Assembly (NCBI GenBank): GCA_036794395.1
Contig: DAIRGS010000066.1
Span: 1-26,029 of the forward strand
Length of the DNA: 26,029 bases
Origin: DASXMX01 sp036794395
GTDB taxonomy: Bacteria > Planctomycetota > Phycisphaerae > Tepidisphaerales > Tepidisphaeraceae
Direction: 5' to 3'
Part shown: positions 7,462 through 16,269 of the stretch, in pieces
How the letters are laid out: each line of letters starts with the position of its first letter
Numbering within the stretch: position 1 is the first letter of the stretch
Translations under genes and position numbers: made by a program
The notes under the pieces: model-generated
The model's input: the letters and a program-made list of their open reading frames with translations, nothing else
Database searches by the model: none
What the model was told of the DNA's origin: nothing

Positions 7462-7495
7462 TGCACGTTCAAGAACATTTCGGAAACAACGTGCA
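7462..7495. promoter_or_regulatory. Inverted repeat, candidate DeoR-type operator
   Basis: TGCACGTT at 7462-7469 and AACGTGCA at 7488-7495 are perfect 8-base arms separated by 18 bases. They lie in the divergent spacer and end 11 bases before the repressor ATG, overlapping its ribosome binding region. DeoR-family repressors commonly bind inverted repeats near their own promoters, so autoregulation and control of the divergent phosphatase gene are plausible. Confidence 0.42.
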
Positions 7496-7506
7496 GAAGG
7501 GTGCAA

Positions 7507-8274
7507 ATGCTGTCTGCCGAGCGAAAACGGCTGATCGTTGAGAGTATCGGGCGTGACGGGCGTGTGGTTGCAGCCGAATTGAGCCGGCGATTTGACGTGT
7601 CGGAAGATACGATCCGTCGCGATCTGCGCGAGTTGGCCGCGGAAGGATTGGTACACCGCGTTCATGGCGGCGCACTTCCCTTGTCATTGCCAAAAGCGCC
7701 GGTCGTCGAATCGTACGCGGCGCGAGCGGAGCAAGCCCCGGCGGCGAAGGCCGCCATCGCCCGAGCGGCGGCGCGGATGATCCGCACGGGCCAGGTCATT
7801 TCGATCGATGGCGGCACCACGCCTCTTCAAGTCGCGCAGCAGCTTGCGCCGGGGTTGCGCATCACCGTCATTACCCATAGCTTGCCGGTGCTTACGGCGC
7901 TGGCTGGTCGGGAGGGCATCGAGATGATCGCGGTGGGCGGACGGTTCATGGGCGAGACACTCGTAAGCGTTGGCCCGACGGCGGTCGAGGCATACCGGGG
8001 CGTGCGTCCCGATGTCTGCATCCTGGGTGTTGCGGGCGTGGACGTGGACGCGGGCCTGACGGCGCTCAATCAACCCGAGGCGCAGGTGAAACGTGCGATG
8101 GCCGAAAACGCCGCCCAGGTTGTAGCCGTGGCAGCAGCGGAAAAACTGGGCACAGCCGGGCCGTTTCTGGCGGTACCCATCGAAAGAATTACACACCTTG
8201 TTACGGATAAAGCCGCGGCCGCCCGCGCGCTTCGGCCGTTCAAGGAGGCGGGGTTGCAGGTCATCACGGCGTAA
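7507..8274 (+). CDS. DeoR-family transcriptional regulator
   Basis: A 255-residue repressor. The N-terminal winged helix-turn-helix is clear: VVAAELSRRFDVSEDTIRRD (residues about 20-39), then GLVHRVHGG. The C-terminal sugar-phosphate-sensing domain (DeoRC) carries DGGTTPLQVAQQL, VITHSLPVL, GVAGVDVDAGLTALN and the conserved EAQVKRAM. Such proteins normally repress carbohydrate genes and are released by a phosphorylated sugar. I chose the ATG at 7507 because AGAAGGG lies five bases before it; a GTG two codons upstream would overlap that motif. It is divergent from the HAD phosphatase, with an inverted repeat between them. The effector is unknown. Confidence 0.9.
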   Translation: MLSAERKRLIVESIGRDGRVVAAELSRRFDVSEDTIRRDLRELAAEGLVHRVHGGALPLSLPKAPVVESYAARAEQAPAAKAAIARAAARMIRTGQVISIDGGTTPLQVAQQLAPGLRITVITHSLPVLTALAGREGIEMIAVGGRFMGETLVSVGPTAVEAYRGVRPDVCILGVAGVDVDAGLTALNQPEAQVKRAMAENAAQVVAVAAAEKLGTAGPFLAVPIERITHLVTDKAAAARALRPFKEAGLQVITA

Positions 8275-8367
8275 ATCGTCCGTGAAACGTCGGCAAGCTT
8301 CAGGGGTATGAAAAGACGGACGACCGGTCATCGCGCGTTGATCGGATCGTTGCCTATCGCCCACCTC

Positions 8368-8471
8368 AAAGCAGTTACCGTGTTGGTGGAGCGTCCAGGC
8401 ATTCCGCGCCCCGCGAGCGGGGCCGCTAAACTTGGGATGGCGAACGGTACACCTTCCTGATAAACGCTCTA
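8368..8471. repeat. Dispersed repeat of about 104 bases with a GC hairpin, copy 1
   Basis: Almost identical to 13985-14087 in the same orientation, with only a few substitutions and one extra base. It contains the hairpin ccccgc-gag-cggggc (8409-8423) and ends tcctgataaacgctcta. It occupies the gap between the DeoR gene and the oxidoreductase, ending 15 bases before the latter's ATG. The rest of the 8275-8486 gap shows nothing else I can name. Confidence 0.85.
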
Positions 8472-8486
8472 GCTGGAGATTCGATC

Positions 8487-9980
<1,494 letters not shown>

Positions 9981-9995
9981 GAAATACTTTGCGAT

Positions 9996-10038
9996 GCGCG
10001 CCTCCAAGGCTTCGCAACCGGAAGCCTTAGAGGCGTGC
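9996..10038. terminator. Stem-loop terminator between convergent genes
   Basis: GCGCGCCTCCAAGGCTT (9996-10012) pairs with AAGCCTTAGAGGCGTGC (10022-10038) with one wobble and one mismatch around a 9-base loop. It lies 16 bases after the oxidoreductase stop and 17 before the kbl stop, so it could serve both strands. No T-run follows, so factor-independent termination may be weak. Confidence 0.6.
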
Positions 10039-10054
10039 ATGCAAGCGCCGGCAG

Positions 10055-11242
10055 TCAGGCGATTACTTTCAGTTCTTTACCCACCTTTGTGAATGCGGCG
10101 ACGGCTCGATCGATATCCTGCTCGGAATGGCCGGCCGAGATTTGCACGCGGATTCTTGCCTTGCCCTCGGGCACCACGGGATAACTGAAACCGATGACGT
10201 AGATTCCCTCGGCAAGCATTCTGCGCGCCATTTCTGCCGCGAGGCGCGCTTCTCCAAGCATCAGCGGACAGATGGGATGAACACCCGGGCGGATCTGGAA
10301 ACCGGCCGAGGTCATCGCGGAGCGGAATCGTTGGGTATTGCGTTCCAGTTTCTGGCGGAGCTCGTCGGATTGTGTAATCAAATCCAGTACGGCGATGCTG
10401 GCCGCCACGATGGTGGGCGCGAGAGTGTTGCTGAAGAGGTAAGGCCGAGAGCGATTGCGGAGCAATTCCACTGCCGAGCGACGTGCGCTGGTGAATCCAC
10501 CCGACGCGCCCCCCAGCGCTTTGCCCAATGTTGAGGTGATGACGTCAACACGGCCCATCACATTGCAATGTTCGTGGGTGCCGCGTCCGGTCTTGCCGAC
10601 AAATCCAGTGGCGTGGCTGTCATCCACCATCACCATCGCCCGATACTTTTCAGCCAGGTCGCAAATGCGATCGAGCCGGGCAATGTCTCCATCCATACTG
10701 AAGACGCCGTCGGTCGCGATCATTCGCAGCCGGGCATCCTGAGATTCCTTGAGCTTCAGTTCGAGGTCATCGAGATTGTCGTGTTCGTATCGAAGGCGCC
10801 TGGCTTTGCACAGACGGATGCCATCGATGATCGAGGCATGATTGAGCGCATCGGAAATGATCGCGTCTTCGGGGCCGAGCAATGTTTCAAACAGTCCGCC
10901 GTTGGCATCGAAGCACGAGCCGTACAGAATCGTGTCTTCCATGCCGAGGAATTTGGAGACTTTTGCTTCGAGCTCCTTGTGCTGGTCCTGAGTGCCGCAA
11001 ATAAATCTGACGCTGGATAATCCGTAGCCGCGCGAATCTAAAGCGTGATGAGCCGCTTCAATCACCTTCGGATGACTGGAAAGCCCCAGGTAATTATTCG
11101 CGCAGAAGTTCAGGACCTCATGGCCCCCCACGCTCACATGCGCCCCCTGCGGCGATTCGATTATCCGCTCGTCTTTACTCAACCCGGCAGCACGAATCTC
11201 GCTCAGCGCCTTTTCATACACTTCAGCCGCTCGATCAAACAT
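10055..11242 (-). CDS. kbl: Glycine C-acetyltransferase (2-amino-3-ketobutyrate CoA ligase)
   Basis: A 395-residue PLP enzyme of the alpha-oxoamine synthase family, at the usual length for Kbl. It cleaves 2-amino-3-ketobutyrate with CoA to glycine and acetyl-CoA, the second step of threonine degradation after threonine dehydrogenase. Signature segments are LNFCANNYLGL near 44-54, the cofactor-binding DDSHATGF at 207-214, and the Schiff-base Lys241 in TSTLGKALGGASGG. Start IRAAGLSKDERIIESPQG and end ISAGHSEQDIDRAV match Kbl better than BioF or serine palmitoyltransferase paralogues. A strong AAGGAGG precedes the ATG. tdh is not beside it. It follows fliK on the same strand after 99 bases but has its own ribosome binding site, so co-transcription is uncertain. 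Confidence 0.92.
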   Translation of the reverse strand: MFDRAAEVYEKALSEIRAAGLSKDERIIESPQGAHVSVGGHEVLNFCANNYLGLSSHPKVIEAAHHALDSRGYGLSSVRFICGTQDQHKELEAKVSKFLGMEDTILYGSCFDANGGLFETLLGPEDAIISDALNHASIIDGIRLCKARRLRYEHDNLDDLELKLKESQDARLRMIATDGVFSMDGDIARLDRICDLAEKYRAMVMVDDSHATGFVGKTGRGTHEHCNVMGRVDVITSTLGKALGGASGGFTSARRSAVELLRNRSRPYLFSNTLAPTIVAASIAVLDLITQSDELRQKLERNTQRFRSAMTSAGFQIRPGVHPICPLMLGEARLAAEMARRMLAEGIYVIGFSYPVVPEGKARIRVQISAGHSEQDIDRAVAAFTKVGKELKVIA

Positions 11243-11341
11243 TCAATCCTCCTTCGGTTCCTAACGGAATAACGCGCAGGGGGACGGAATGCCAGATTGG
11301 AGAGCGGAATGTTGTATGGCGGATTGAAGTGATCAGCGGGC

Positions 11342-12826
11342 TTAGGCCACAAGGTCCAGAGGGTCCTGGCCCTTCATGAGTCGACGCCACATTCGGCGCA
11401 TCATGTCTTTGCGCTGCTGTTCCTGCTGGGCGGCATGTTGCTGGCCGCGATCGGCTTCGCGCTGGGCGTTGTTTTTATTGCCATCCTGCGTCGGTTGATG
11501 ATCCTTGGGCATCTGGCTGACGTGCAGCTTCTCGACATTTATGCCCTGCGCTTCCAGCGCAGTTTTAAGGTCTCCGAGGCTGTGACTCAACAGTTTGGCC
11601 GTTTGAACATCTTCCGCCTGGAATGAAGCGGTCACTGCCCCATCACGTACCTCTACTCGCACGTGCATCGCGCCTAGATTCGGAGGCGAAAGATGGATGT
11701 CCATCGCGCCTCCATCGGGAAGTAGTTTTCCCTGGATGCCCGAAACGATGGTGGGATGGTTCAGCTCCGCGAACCGTGCTTCCGGTCGAGTGGCAACCGC
11801 GGGTGACCCGGCAGCCCCCTTGGCTTGTTCGAGCGGTTTGGGCGCGTGTGCGTCTCCCATCGATTCGGCCATGCCGATTTTTGACAGAATATCGTCAACT
11901 GCCTTGATCGCGGCGCCAGCGCTCTTTTGGGCGTTATCGCCTTCATCGGTGGAGGTATTTGCGTTGGCGCTAACCAGCGGAGCGAGTTGAGCAGCTGCCG
12001 GATCTGTGCCGCTTTGATCAGCCCCGCTATCGGAACTCTTTGAGATTTGGACGCCTTTGGCCTTACCGCGCGCAGCAGCCTGCGGCGTGTCAACAGCTTG
12101 GGGCGTTGCGGGATTGTCGCTTTGGCCGCTGGCCGAGCCGTCATTCCCGGCGGTCGTTTGCGGAGTGTCGGATCCTTGGATTGCCTGGGCGGTCAGCGTG
12201 CCCGCTGCCACGCCTGAATCGCGGCTTGTATTGTCCGCCGGAACTACTGCTGCGTTCTGCGACGGATCAGTCTTTGTTTTTGGATCGGCAGATGATTTGG
12301 TGGATTGCACTTCCGCAGGCGTCGCAGTTTTCGATGCGGGAACCGCCAATTGCGCGGCTGCGGCCATCTGTACAGCGCTTAGCGCCGCGGCACTAGTGTC
12401 AGCCGCCGTCGAGTTAACCTTTTCACTTTGCGCCTTGGGCCGACCATCAGGTTGGTCCTGGCTCGCTGATGGGTCGCTGGAATCTCCCTTACCCTGGCTC
12501 CCCTCCTCGGCATGATCTGAAACGTGGGACTTTTTGGAGGCCCCTGTTGTGGGCTGTGATTTGTGAGTTTTGTCGGGTGCGGGCTTTGCGTTAGCCGCGG
12601 TGTCGGCCGGTTTGGCAGCAGCAACCGGCTTTTTTGATTCCGCCTTCGTGGCGGCAGGTTCTTTGGCAGTTGCCTGGCGTTCGGGGCCTGGCTTCTTCTT
12701 GACCTGCTTAAGAGTCTCGCGAAACGATGTCCCTACCGGGTCAATCGTTTTGGAAGTGGTCGTAGATGTATGCAACTTGGACGACGCGGTGGGTGCGCTA
12801 AGCAGCTTCGCAACGGACTGGGCCAT
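11342..12826 (-). CDS. fliK: Flagellar hook-length control protein FliK
   Basis: A 494-residue protein with the two-part structure of FliK, the secreted ruler that stops hook growth and switches export to filament substrates. Residues about 10-340 are low-complexity and rich in Ala, Lys, Pro, Ser, Thr and Gln, as expected for an unfolded ruler. The Flg_hook domain follows near 365-455, with LLPDGGAMDIHLSPPNLG, then VRVEVRDGAVTASF and an LGDLKTALEAQGINVEKLHV segment. The C-terminal tail is Gln-rich. It is last in the cluster and starts one base after the MotE-like gene's stop codon, indicating coupling. Sequence identity to other FliK proteins is expected only in the C-terminal domain. Confidence 0.88.
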   Translation of the reverse strand: MAQSVAKLLSAPTASSKLHTSTTTSKTIDPVGTSFRETLKQVKKKPGPERQATAKEPAATKAESKKPVAAAKPADTAANAKPAPDKTHKSQPTTGASKKSHVSDHAEEGSQGKGDSSDPSASQDQPDGRPKAQSEKVNSTAADTSAAALSAVQMAAAAQLAVPASKTATPAEVQSTKSSADPKTKTDPSQNAAVVPADNTSRDSGVAAGTLTAQAIQGSDTPQTTAGNDGSASGQSDNPATPQAVDTPQAAARGKAKGVQISKSSDSGADQSGTDPAAAQLAPLVSANANTSTDEGDNAQKSAGAAIKAVDDILSKIGMAESMGDAHAPKPLEQAKGAAGSPAVATRPEARFAELNHPTIVSGIQGKLLPDGGAMDIHLSPPNLGAMHVRVEVRDGAVTASFQAEDVQTAKLLSHSLGDLKTALEAQGINVEKLHVSQMPKDHQPTQDGNKNNAQREADRGQQHAAQQEQQRKDMMRRMWRRLMKGQDPLDLVA

Positions 12827-12827
12827 A

Positions 12828-13505
12828 TTATCCGCTTATCGGACGCGAGGTCGGTTCAGCTTTGCGAATCTTTTCCATAATTCGCTGAATTCGATCCAAC
12901 TCGGGCGGCGTTTTGTATTCCTTGACGATTTTGGCAACGGCGCGGGGGTCCATGGCCTCCAGGTACATGCGGATTACGTCATCATCCAACGTGGCGAAAA
13001 TCCCTTTCACCTGCTTGGCCGGCAATGAGGAATAGTCGGCTAGTGTGGTTTGGAACCCGCTATCGGTGGCGAGCTTTTTAGCTTGTTCCTGTTCCTCACG
13101 GAACTTCTTGACCGCCGCGTCAAAGGCGTCGCGATCTTCTTTGAATTTGCCTTGGGCCAAATCCAACTGATTCTGCTGAGCCGCGAGGACCTGCTCGCGC
13201 CGGCCCAGTTCGACTTGCCGCTCATCAAAGGTTTCATGGATGAATCGCACCTGCTCCCCGGCGGTCATGTTGGATCGACGGGCGAGCAATTCTTCCAGCA
13301 CCAGCGTTGGCCGCGTTGTCGGATCGGGCGCGGGCTGTGATGTGGGACCAGCAGGCGCCTCAGGCGGCGGGAAGAGAACTAACTTGATCTGGTTGACACG
13401 CTCACGGTTGAGGCGGCCGCCTTGATACAGCCAGCCGACAGCGCCCGCCACCACCAGGAAATTCATCGCCAGCGTCAACATCAGAACATTCAGAAGGCGT
13501 TTCAT
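12828..13505 (-). CDS. MotE-like flagellar/motility protein with one membrane anchor
   Basis: A 225-residue protein with an N-terminal membrane segment (about residues 5-26, LLNVLMLTLAMNFLVVAGAV). A Pro-rich linker (PPPEAPAGPTSQPAPDPTT) and a long coiled coil of about 85-150 follow. The C-terminus is a MgtE-N/FliG-like helical repeat (LPAKQVKGIFATLDDDVIRMYLEAMDPRAVAKIV). That order fits the MotE family found next to fliJ in alphaproteobacteria and other phyla, where it acts as a motor or chaperone partner. Its ATG overlaps the fliJ stop in an ATGA, and fliK begins just after it. The role here, anchoring something to the export or motor complex, is inferred from position. Confidence 0.72.
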   Translation of the reverse strand: MKRLLNVLMLTLAMNFLVVAGAVGWLYQGGRLNRERVNQIKLVLFPPPEAPAGPTSQPAPDPTTRPTLVLEELLARRSNMTAGEQVRFIHETFDERQVELGRREQVLAAQQNQLDLAQGKFKEDRDAFDAAVKKFREEQEQAKKLATDSGFQTTLADYSSLPAKQVKGIFATLDDDVIRMYLEAMDPRAVAKIVKEYKTPPELDRIQRIMEKIRKAEPTSRPISG

Positions 13506-13972
13506 TGTTCATCCTCCGAACGCTCGACCAGGGAGGCGTAACTCATCTGCGTCGCCAGTTCATCGGCGGCCCCGGCTTCGGCCCGAGCCACATCCGACAT
13601 CCACTGCGCATGCTGCCGTTCACGAAGCTTCTCAACAATTTTCTTCTGCATCGACGCCTCGGCCAAAGCCGCTCTGGCCTCGTCTACCTGGCGTTGCTGC
13701 ACGTTCACTTTTTCGACCAGATCCAGGCCCTGGCGCTGCATTCCCAGCATGTAGCGCCGATGGGCTGCGAGGTATGCCATGTTCAGCCGGCCCACCAGAT
13801 GATTGTCGCGTACGTCCGTGGTGCTGCTTTGCATCTGCTCTTCAATCCCGCGAACCGCGGATTGCAATCGAACCAGTTCCGCCTGCACGATGGCGAGCGC
13901 GCGCTGGCGATCCTCCTCCACGCGCTGCCGGTGGCGAAGAACTCCTTCAAGCTTGAATTCAAACCGCGCCAA
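13502..13972 (-). CDS. fliJ: Flagellar export chaperone FliJ
   Basis: A 156-residue, almost wholly helical coiled-coil protein, the usual size of FliJ. FliJ sits in the centre of the FliI hexamer and couples it to the FlhA export gate. The start ARFEFKLEGVLRHRQRVEED is the classic FliJ opening (F-x-L-x-x-VLxxRxxxE), and charged heptads continue to the end. The initiation codon is a TTG at 13970-13972, supported by AGGAG six bases upstream (complement of 13979-13983). It follows fliI after 112 bases, most of which are a dispersed repeat, and overlaps the MotE-like gene by ATGA. Confidence 0.85.
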   Translation of the reverse strand: MARFEFKLEGVLRHRQRVEEDRQRALAIVQAELVRLQSAVRGIEEQMQSSTTDVRDNHLVGRLNMAYLAAHRRYMLGMQRQGLDLVEKVNVQQRQVDEARAALAEASMQKKIVEKLRERQHAQWMSDVARAEAGAADELATQMSYASLVERSEDEQ

Positions 13973-13984
13973 CGATTACTCCTA

Positions 13985-14087
13985 AAAGCAGTTTCCGTGT
14001 TGGTGTAGCGTCCAGGCATTCCGCGCCCCGCGAGCGGGGCCGCTAAACTTGGGATGGCAACGATACACCTTCCTGATAAACGCTCTA
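13985..14087. repeat. Dispersed repeat of about 103 bases with a GC hairpin, copy 2
   Basis: Second copy of the element at 8368-8471, same orientation, a few differences. It fills the fliI/fliJ gap: its final cta is the complement of the fliI TAG stop, and its other end is two bases from the fliJ ribosome binding site. The hairpin ccccgc-gag-cggggc could attenuate transcription into fliJ. Confidence 0.85.
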
Positions 14088-15470
14088 ATTCGCCGCAGCC
14101 TTGGCAGGTGGTCGAGCGGTTCCTTTGGCCGCCTGCGTGCGAAGGACTTTGTCTATTTGATCGATCCACATGATCAATTCAGCCAACTGCTTTTTGGCGT
14201 CGGCAAGGTTGCATGCCTCGACGATGCCCTGTTGAAGATAGCTGTTGATTCTTGGCCGGGCCTGCACCGCCAGGTCAAATTCCAGATTCGCCCCCGCCAC
14301 GTAAGCGCCGATGTTCACCAGATCCTCGATCTGGTTGTAAGTTGCGACCAATCCCAGCACGCGACGCGCAGCGCGCAGATGATCGGGCTCACAGACGTCG
14401 CCGCGCACACGGCTGATGCTTTGGGCAACGTCAATCGCCGGGTAATGCCCGCGGCTGGCCAGCGCGCGGTTCAGCCAGATATGCCCGTCGGTAATCCCTT
14501 TTACGGCATCGGGAATGGGTTCATTAAAATCGTCCCCCTCCACCAGCACCGTATAAAATCCCGTCACCGATCCGGTCGTCGTCTTCCCCGCCCTCTCCAA
14601 AACCTGTGGCAGCAGCGAAAACACGCTGGGCGGGAACCCCTTGGTAGCGGGCGGCTCGTGCGCCGCCAGCCCGATCTGGCGCTGGGCATGACACAAGCGC
14701 GTCAGCGAATCCATGATGAGCAAAACATGCTTCCCACGATCTCGAAAATATTCAGAGATCGTGCAGGCGGCCTTGGCAGCTCGAACGCGAAGCAGTGCCG
14801 GTTCATCTCCCGTGCTTACGACCACTACGCACCGTTTACGACCCTCGTCGCCCAGCGTCGTATGAAGGAATTCCTGAACCTCTCGTCCGCGTTCTCCAAT
14901 CAGGGCAACAACTGAAACATCCGCACTTGTATTCTTCGCAATACTGGAAATCAGCACGCTCTTGCCAACACCAGGACCGGCAAAAATGCCCATGCGCTGC
15001 CCAAGCCCGCAGGTGTGCAGCCCGTCAATAGATCGAATGCTGGTGCTGATCGCCTCGCGAATATTATCGCGATCCAATGCGGCCGGTGGCGGCGCATCGA
15101 GGCGGCGCGATTCGCCCATGGGAATTGGGCCCTTGCCATCCATCGGCCGACCAAAACCGTCCAGGACCCGCCCGAGCAGTTGCGGAGAACACCATACACG
15201 CGGTGCGGAGGTGAGGTTTTCAATCCGATCGCCGCGCGCCACGCCGGAGGTTGTCGAAAGCGGCATCAGCAGCGTGCGATCCTGCCGGAACCCGATCACC
15301 TCCGCCATCGATTTACGCCGCCCAAAACTTTCGATCCGGCACAAGCTGCCCAGCGGCAGGGCCAAATCCGATGCCTCGATCGTCAATCCCGCAACAGCCT
15401 GCACGGTGCCCGTAACGCCGAACGGCATCGAATTCTCGACTGTATCGAATTGAGCGCCCAGAAATCTCAA
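14085..15470 (-). CDS. fliI: Flagellum-specific export ATPase FliI
   Basis: FliI hydrolyses ATP at the cytoplasmic base of the flagellar type III exporter, as a hexamer related to the F1 beta subunit. Walker A GPGVGKS lies near residue 155-161, GERGREVQEF follows, and Walker B HVLLIMDSLTR ends near Asp234. PPSVFSLLPQVLERAG and VLVEGDDFNEPIPD are family signatures. The true start is uncertain. A long upstream extension overlaps fliH and is not FliI-like. I chose the TTG at 15468-15470, which overlaps the fliH TGA and gives 461 residues; the ATG at 15426-15428 (MPFGVTGTVQ) would give 447 residues, still a normal FliI length. The TAG stop is provided by the adjoining repeat. Confidence 0.92.
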   Translation of the reverse strand: MRFLGAQFDTVENSMPFGVTGTVQAVAGLTIEASDLALPLGSLCRIESFGRRKSMAEVIGFRQDRTLLMPLSTTSGVARGDRIENLTSAPRVWCSPQLLGRVLDGFGRPMDGKGPIPMGESRRLDAPPPAALDRDNIREAISTSIRSIDGLHTCGLGQRMGIFAGPGVGKSVLISSIAKNTSADVSVVALIGERGREVQEFLHTTLGDEGRKRCVVVVSTGDEPALLRVRAAKAACTISEYFRDRGKHVLLIMDSLTRLCHAQRQIGLAAHEPPATKGFPPSVFSLLPQVLERAGKTTTGSVTGFYTVLVEGDDFNEPIPDAVKGITDGHIWLNRALASRGHYPAIDVAQSISRVRGDVCEPDHLRAARRVLGLVATYNQIEDLVNIGAYVAGANLEFDLAVQARPRINSYLQQGIVEACNLADAKKQLAELIMWIDQIDKVLRTQAAKGTARPPAKAAAN

Positions 15471-16183
15471 ACGGCCCCCGCTTGATCGCCCGTTGCAGCC
15501 GCTTCCGGCAACAGCTCCTCGGCGATCCGATTCAGTTGCGTATCCAGATCCGCATCGACAAGTCCATTCTCCGTTAGAATTCGACATCCACCGGGAGCGA
15601 TCCCCGCATCTTCGATCACTTTCACGTGCTCCAGTGCCGGCCACTGCATCGCCAGGCGCGGAAGCGCCGCATCCAGCGTCTTGCGCTGGGCGGGATTGAT
15701 TGCGACGCGCACATCCGCCGATTTTACGACCCGCTTCATGGCCTCGGCAAGATTGTCCGTCAGCACTTCAGGTTGGATCAGCCCTTGTCGCTTGGTGACG
15801 CGGCGTGCGATCGCAATCGCCAGCCGCGCCACTTCGGCAAGACCGATGGCTTCCAATTCATTTCGCCCCTGTTCGATGGCGCTCGCGGCCGTGGTGAGCG
15901 CCGCCATCGCCTGCTGGAGTTGCGCGCGATGCTCGTTTAGCGCCTGCTGCTGGCCGGCTTCTTTGCCCTGTGCCAGTCCTTCGACGGTGCCCTGCTTTCG
16001 GCCGGCAATGAGACCTTCGGAAGTGGCCTGCTGTTTCAGCCATTCGGCCTCCATCTGCGCCGCCGCCAGTAGTTGCTCGGCCTGCTGCTGCGCCCGCAGC
16101 AACACGCTTTTCGCGTGCCGCTCAATATCCGCCATCGAAAACGGAACAAGACTGGGAGCATTTGCGGATTTAATTACGGCCAT
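15467..16183 (-). CDS. fliH: Flagellar assembly protein FliH
   Basis: A 238-residue regulator of FliI that binds it as a dimer and docks it to the C ring. Residues 57-77 form five consecutive GxxxG units (GLIAGRKQGTVEG then LAQGKEAG), the hallmark of FliH. A Gln/Ala-rich coiled coil comes before them, and the C-terminal V/F-ATPase subunit E-like domain (about 110-225) contains LAIAIARRVTKRQG and GGCRILTENGLVDADLDTQL. The stop overlaps the chosen fliI start. The ATG is directly preceded by the end of an AT-rich inverted repeat and has no Shine-Dalgarno sequence, so translation may depend on coupling or on an unstructured leader. Confidence 0.88.
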   Translation of the reverse strand: MAVIKSANAPSLVPFSMADIERHAKSVLLRAQQQAEQLLAAAQMEAEWLKQQATSEGLIAGRKQGTVEGLAQGKEAGQQQALNEHRAQLQQAMAALTTAASAIEQGRNELEAIGLAEVARLAIAIARRVTKRQGLIQPEVLTDNLAEAMKRVVKSADVRVAINPAQRKTLDAALPRLAMQWPALEHVKVIEDAGIAPGGCRILTENGLVDADLDTQLNRIAEELLPEAAATGDQAGAV

Positions 16184-16189
16184 GGGTCA

Positions 16190-16266
16190 ATTTACGATTT
16201 GCGATTTGCGATTTGCAATTGAAGAGCCGTATCTCCAATTGCAAATTGCAAATCGCAAATCGGCAA
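16190..16266. repeat. AT-rich inverted repeat with tandem gcgattt units, between fliG and fliH
   Basis: The left arm (16190-16221) repeats gcgattt/gatttgc units and the right arm (16235-16266) is its near-complete reverse complement (ccaattgcaaattgcaaatc onward). The loop is about 13 bases. It fills the whole fliG/fliH gap, leaving only three bases to the fliG stop. Its low GC stands out against the flanking genes. Confidence 0.85.
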
Positions 16267-16269
16267 TCC

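Noticed and set aside
15471..15644. Upstream extension of the fliI frame (58 codons)
   Set aside because: It overlaps fliH and its Arg/Ser/Gly-rich content is unlike any FliI N-terminus.
16190..16266. Rho-independent terminator after fliG
   Set aside because: The stem is AT-rich, made of tandem units and lacks a GC stem plus T-run; a dispersed repeat fits better.
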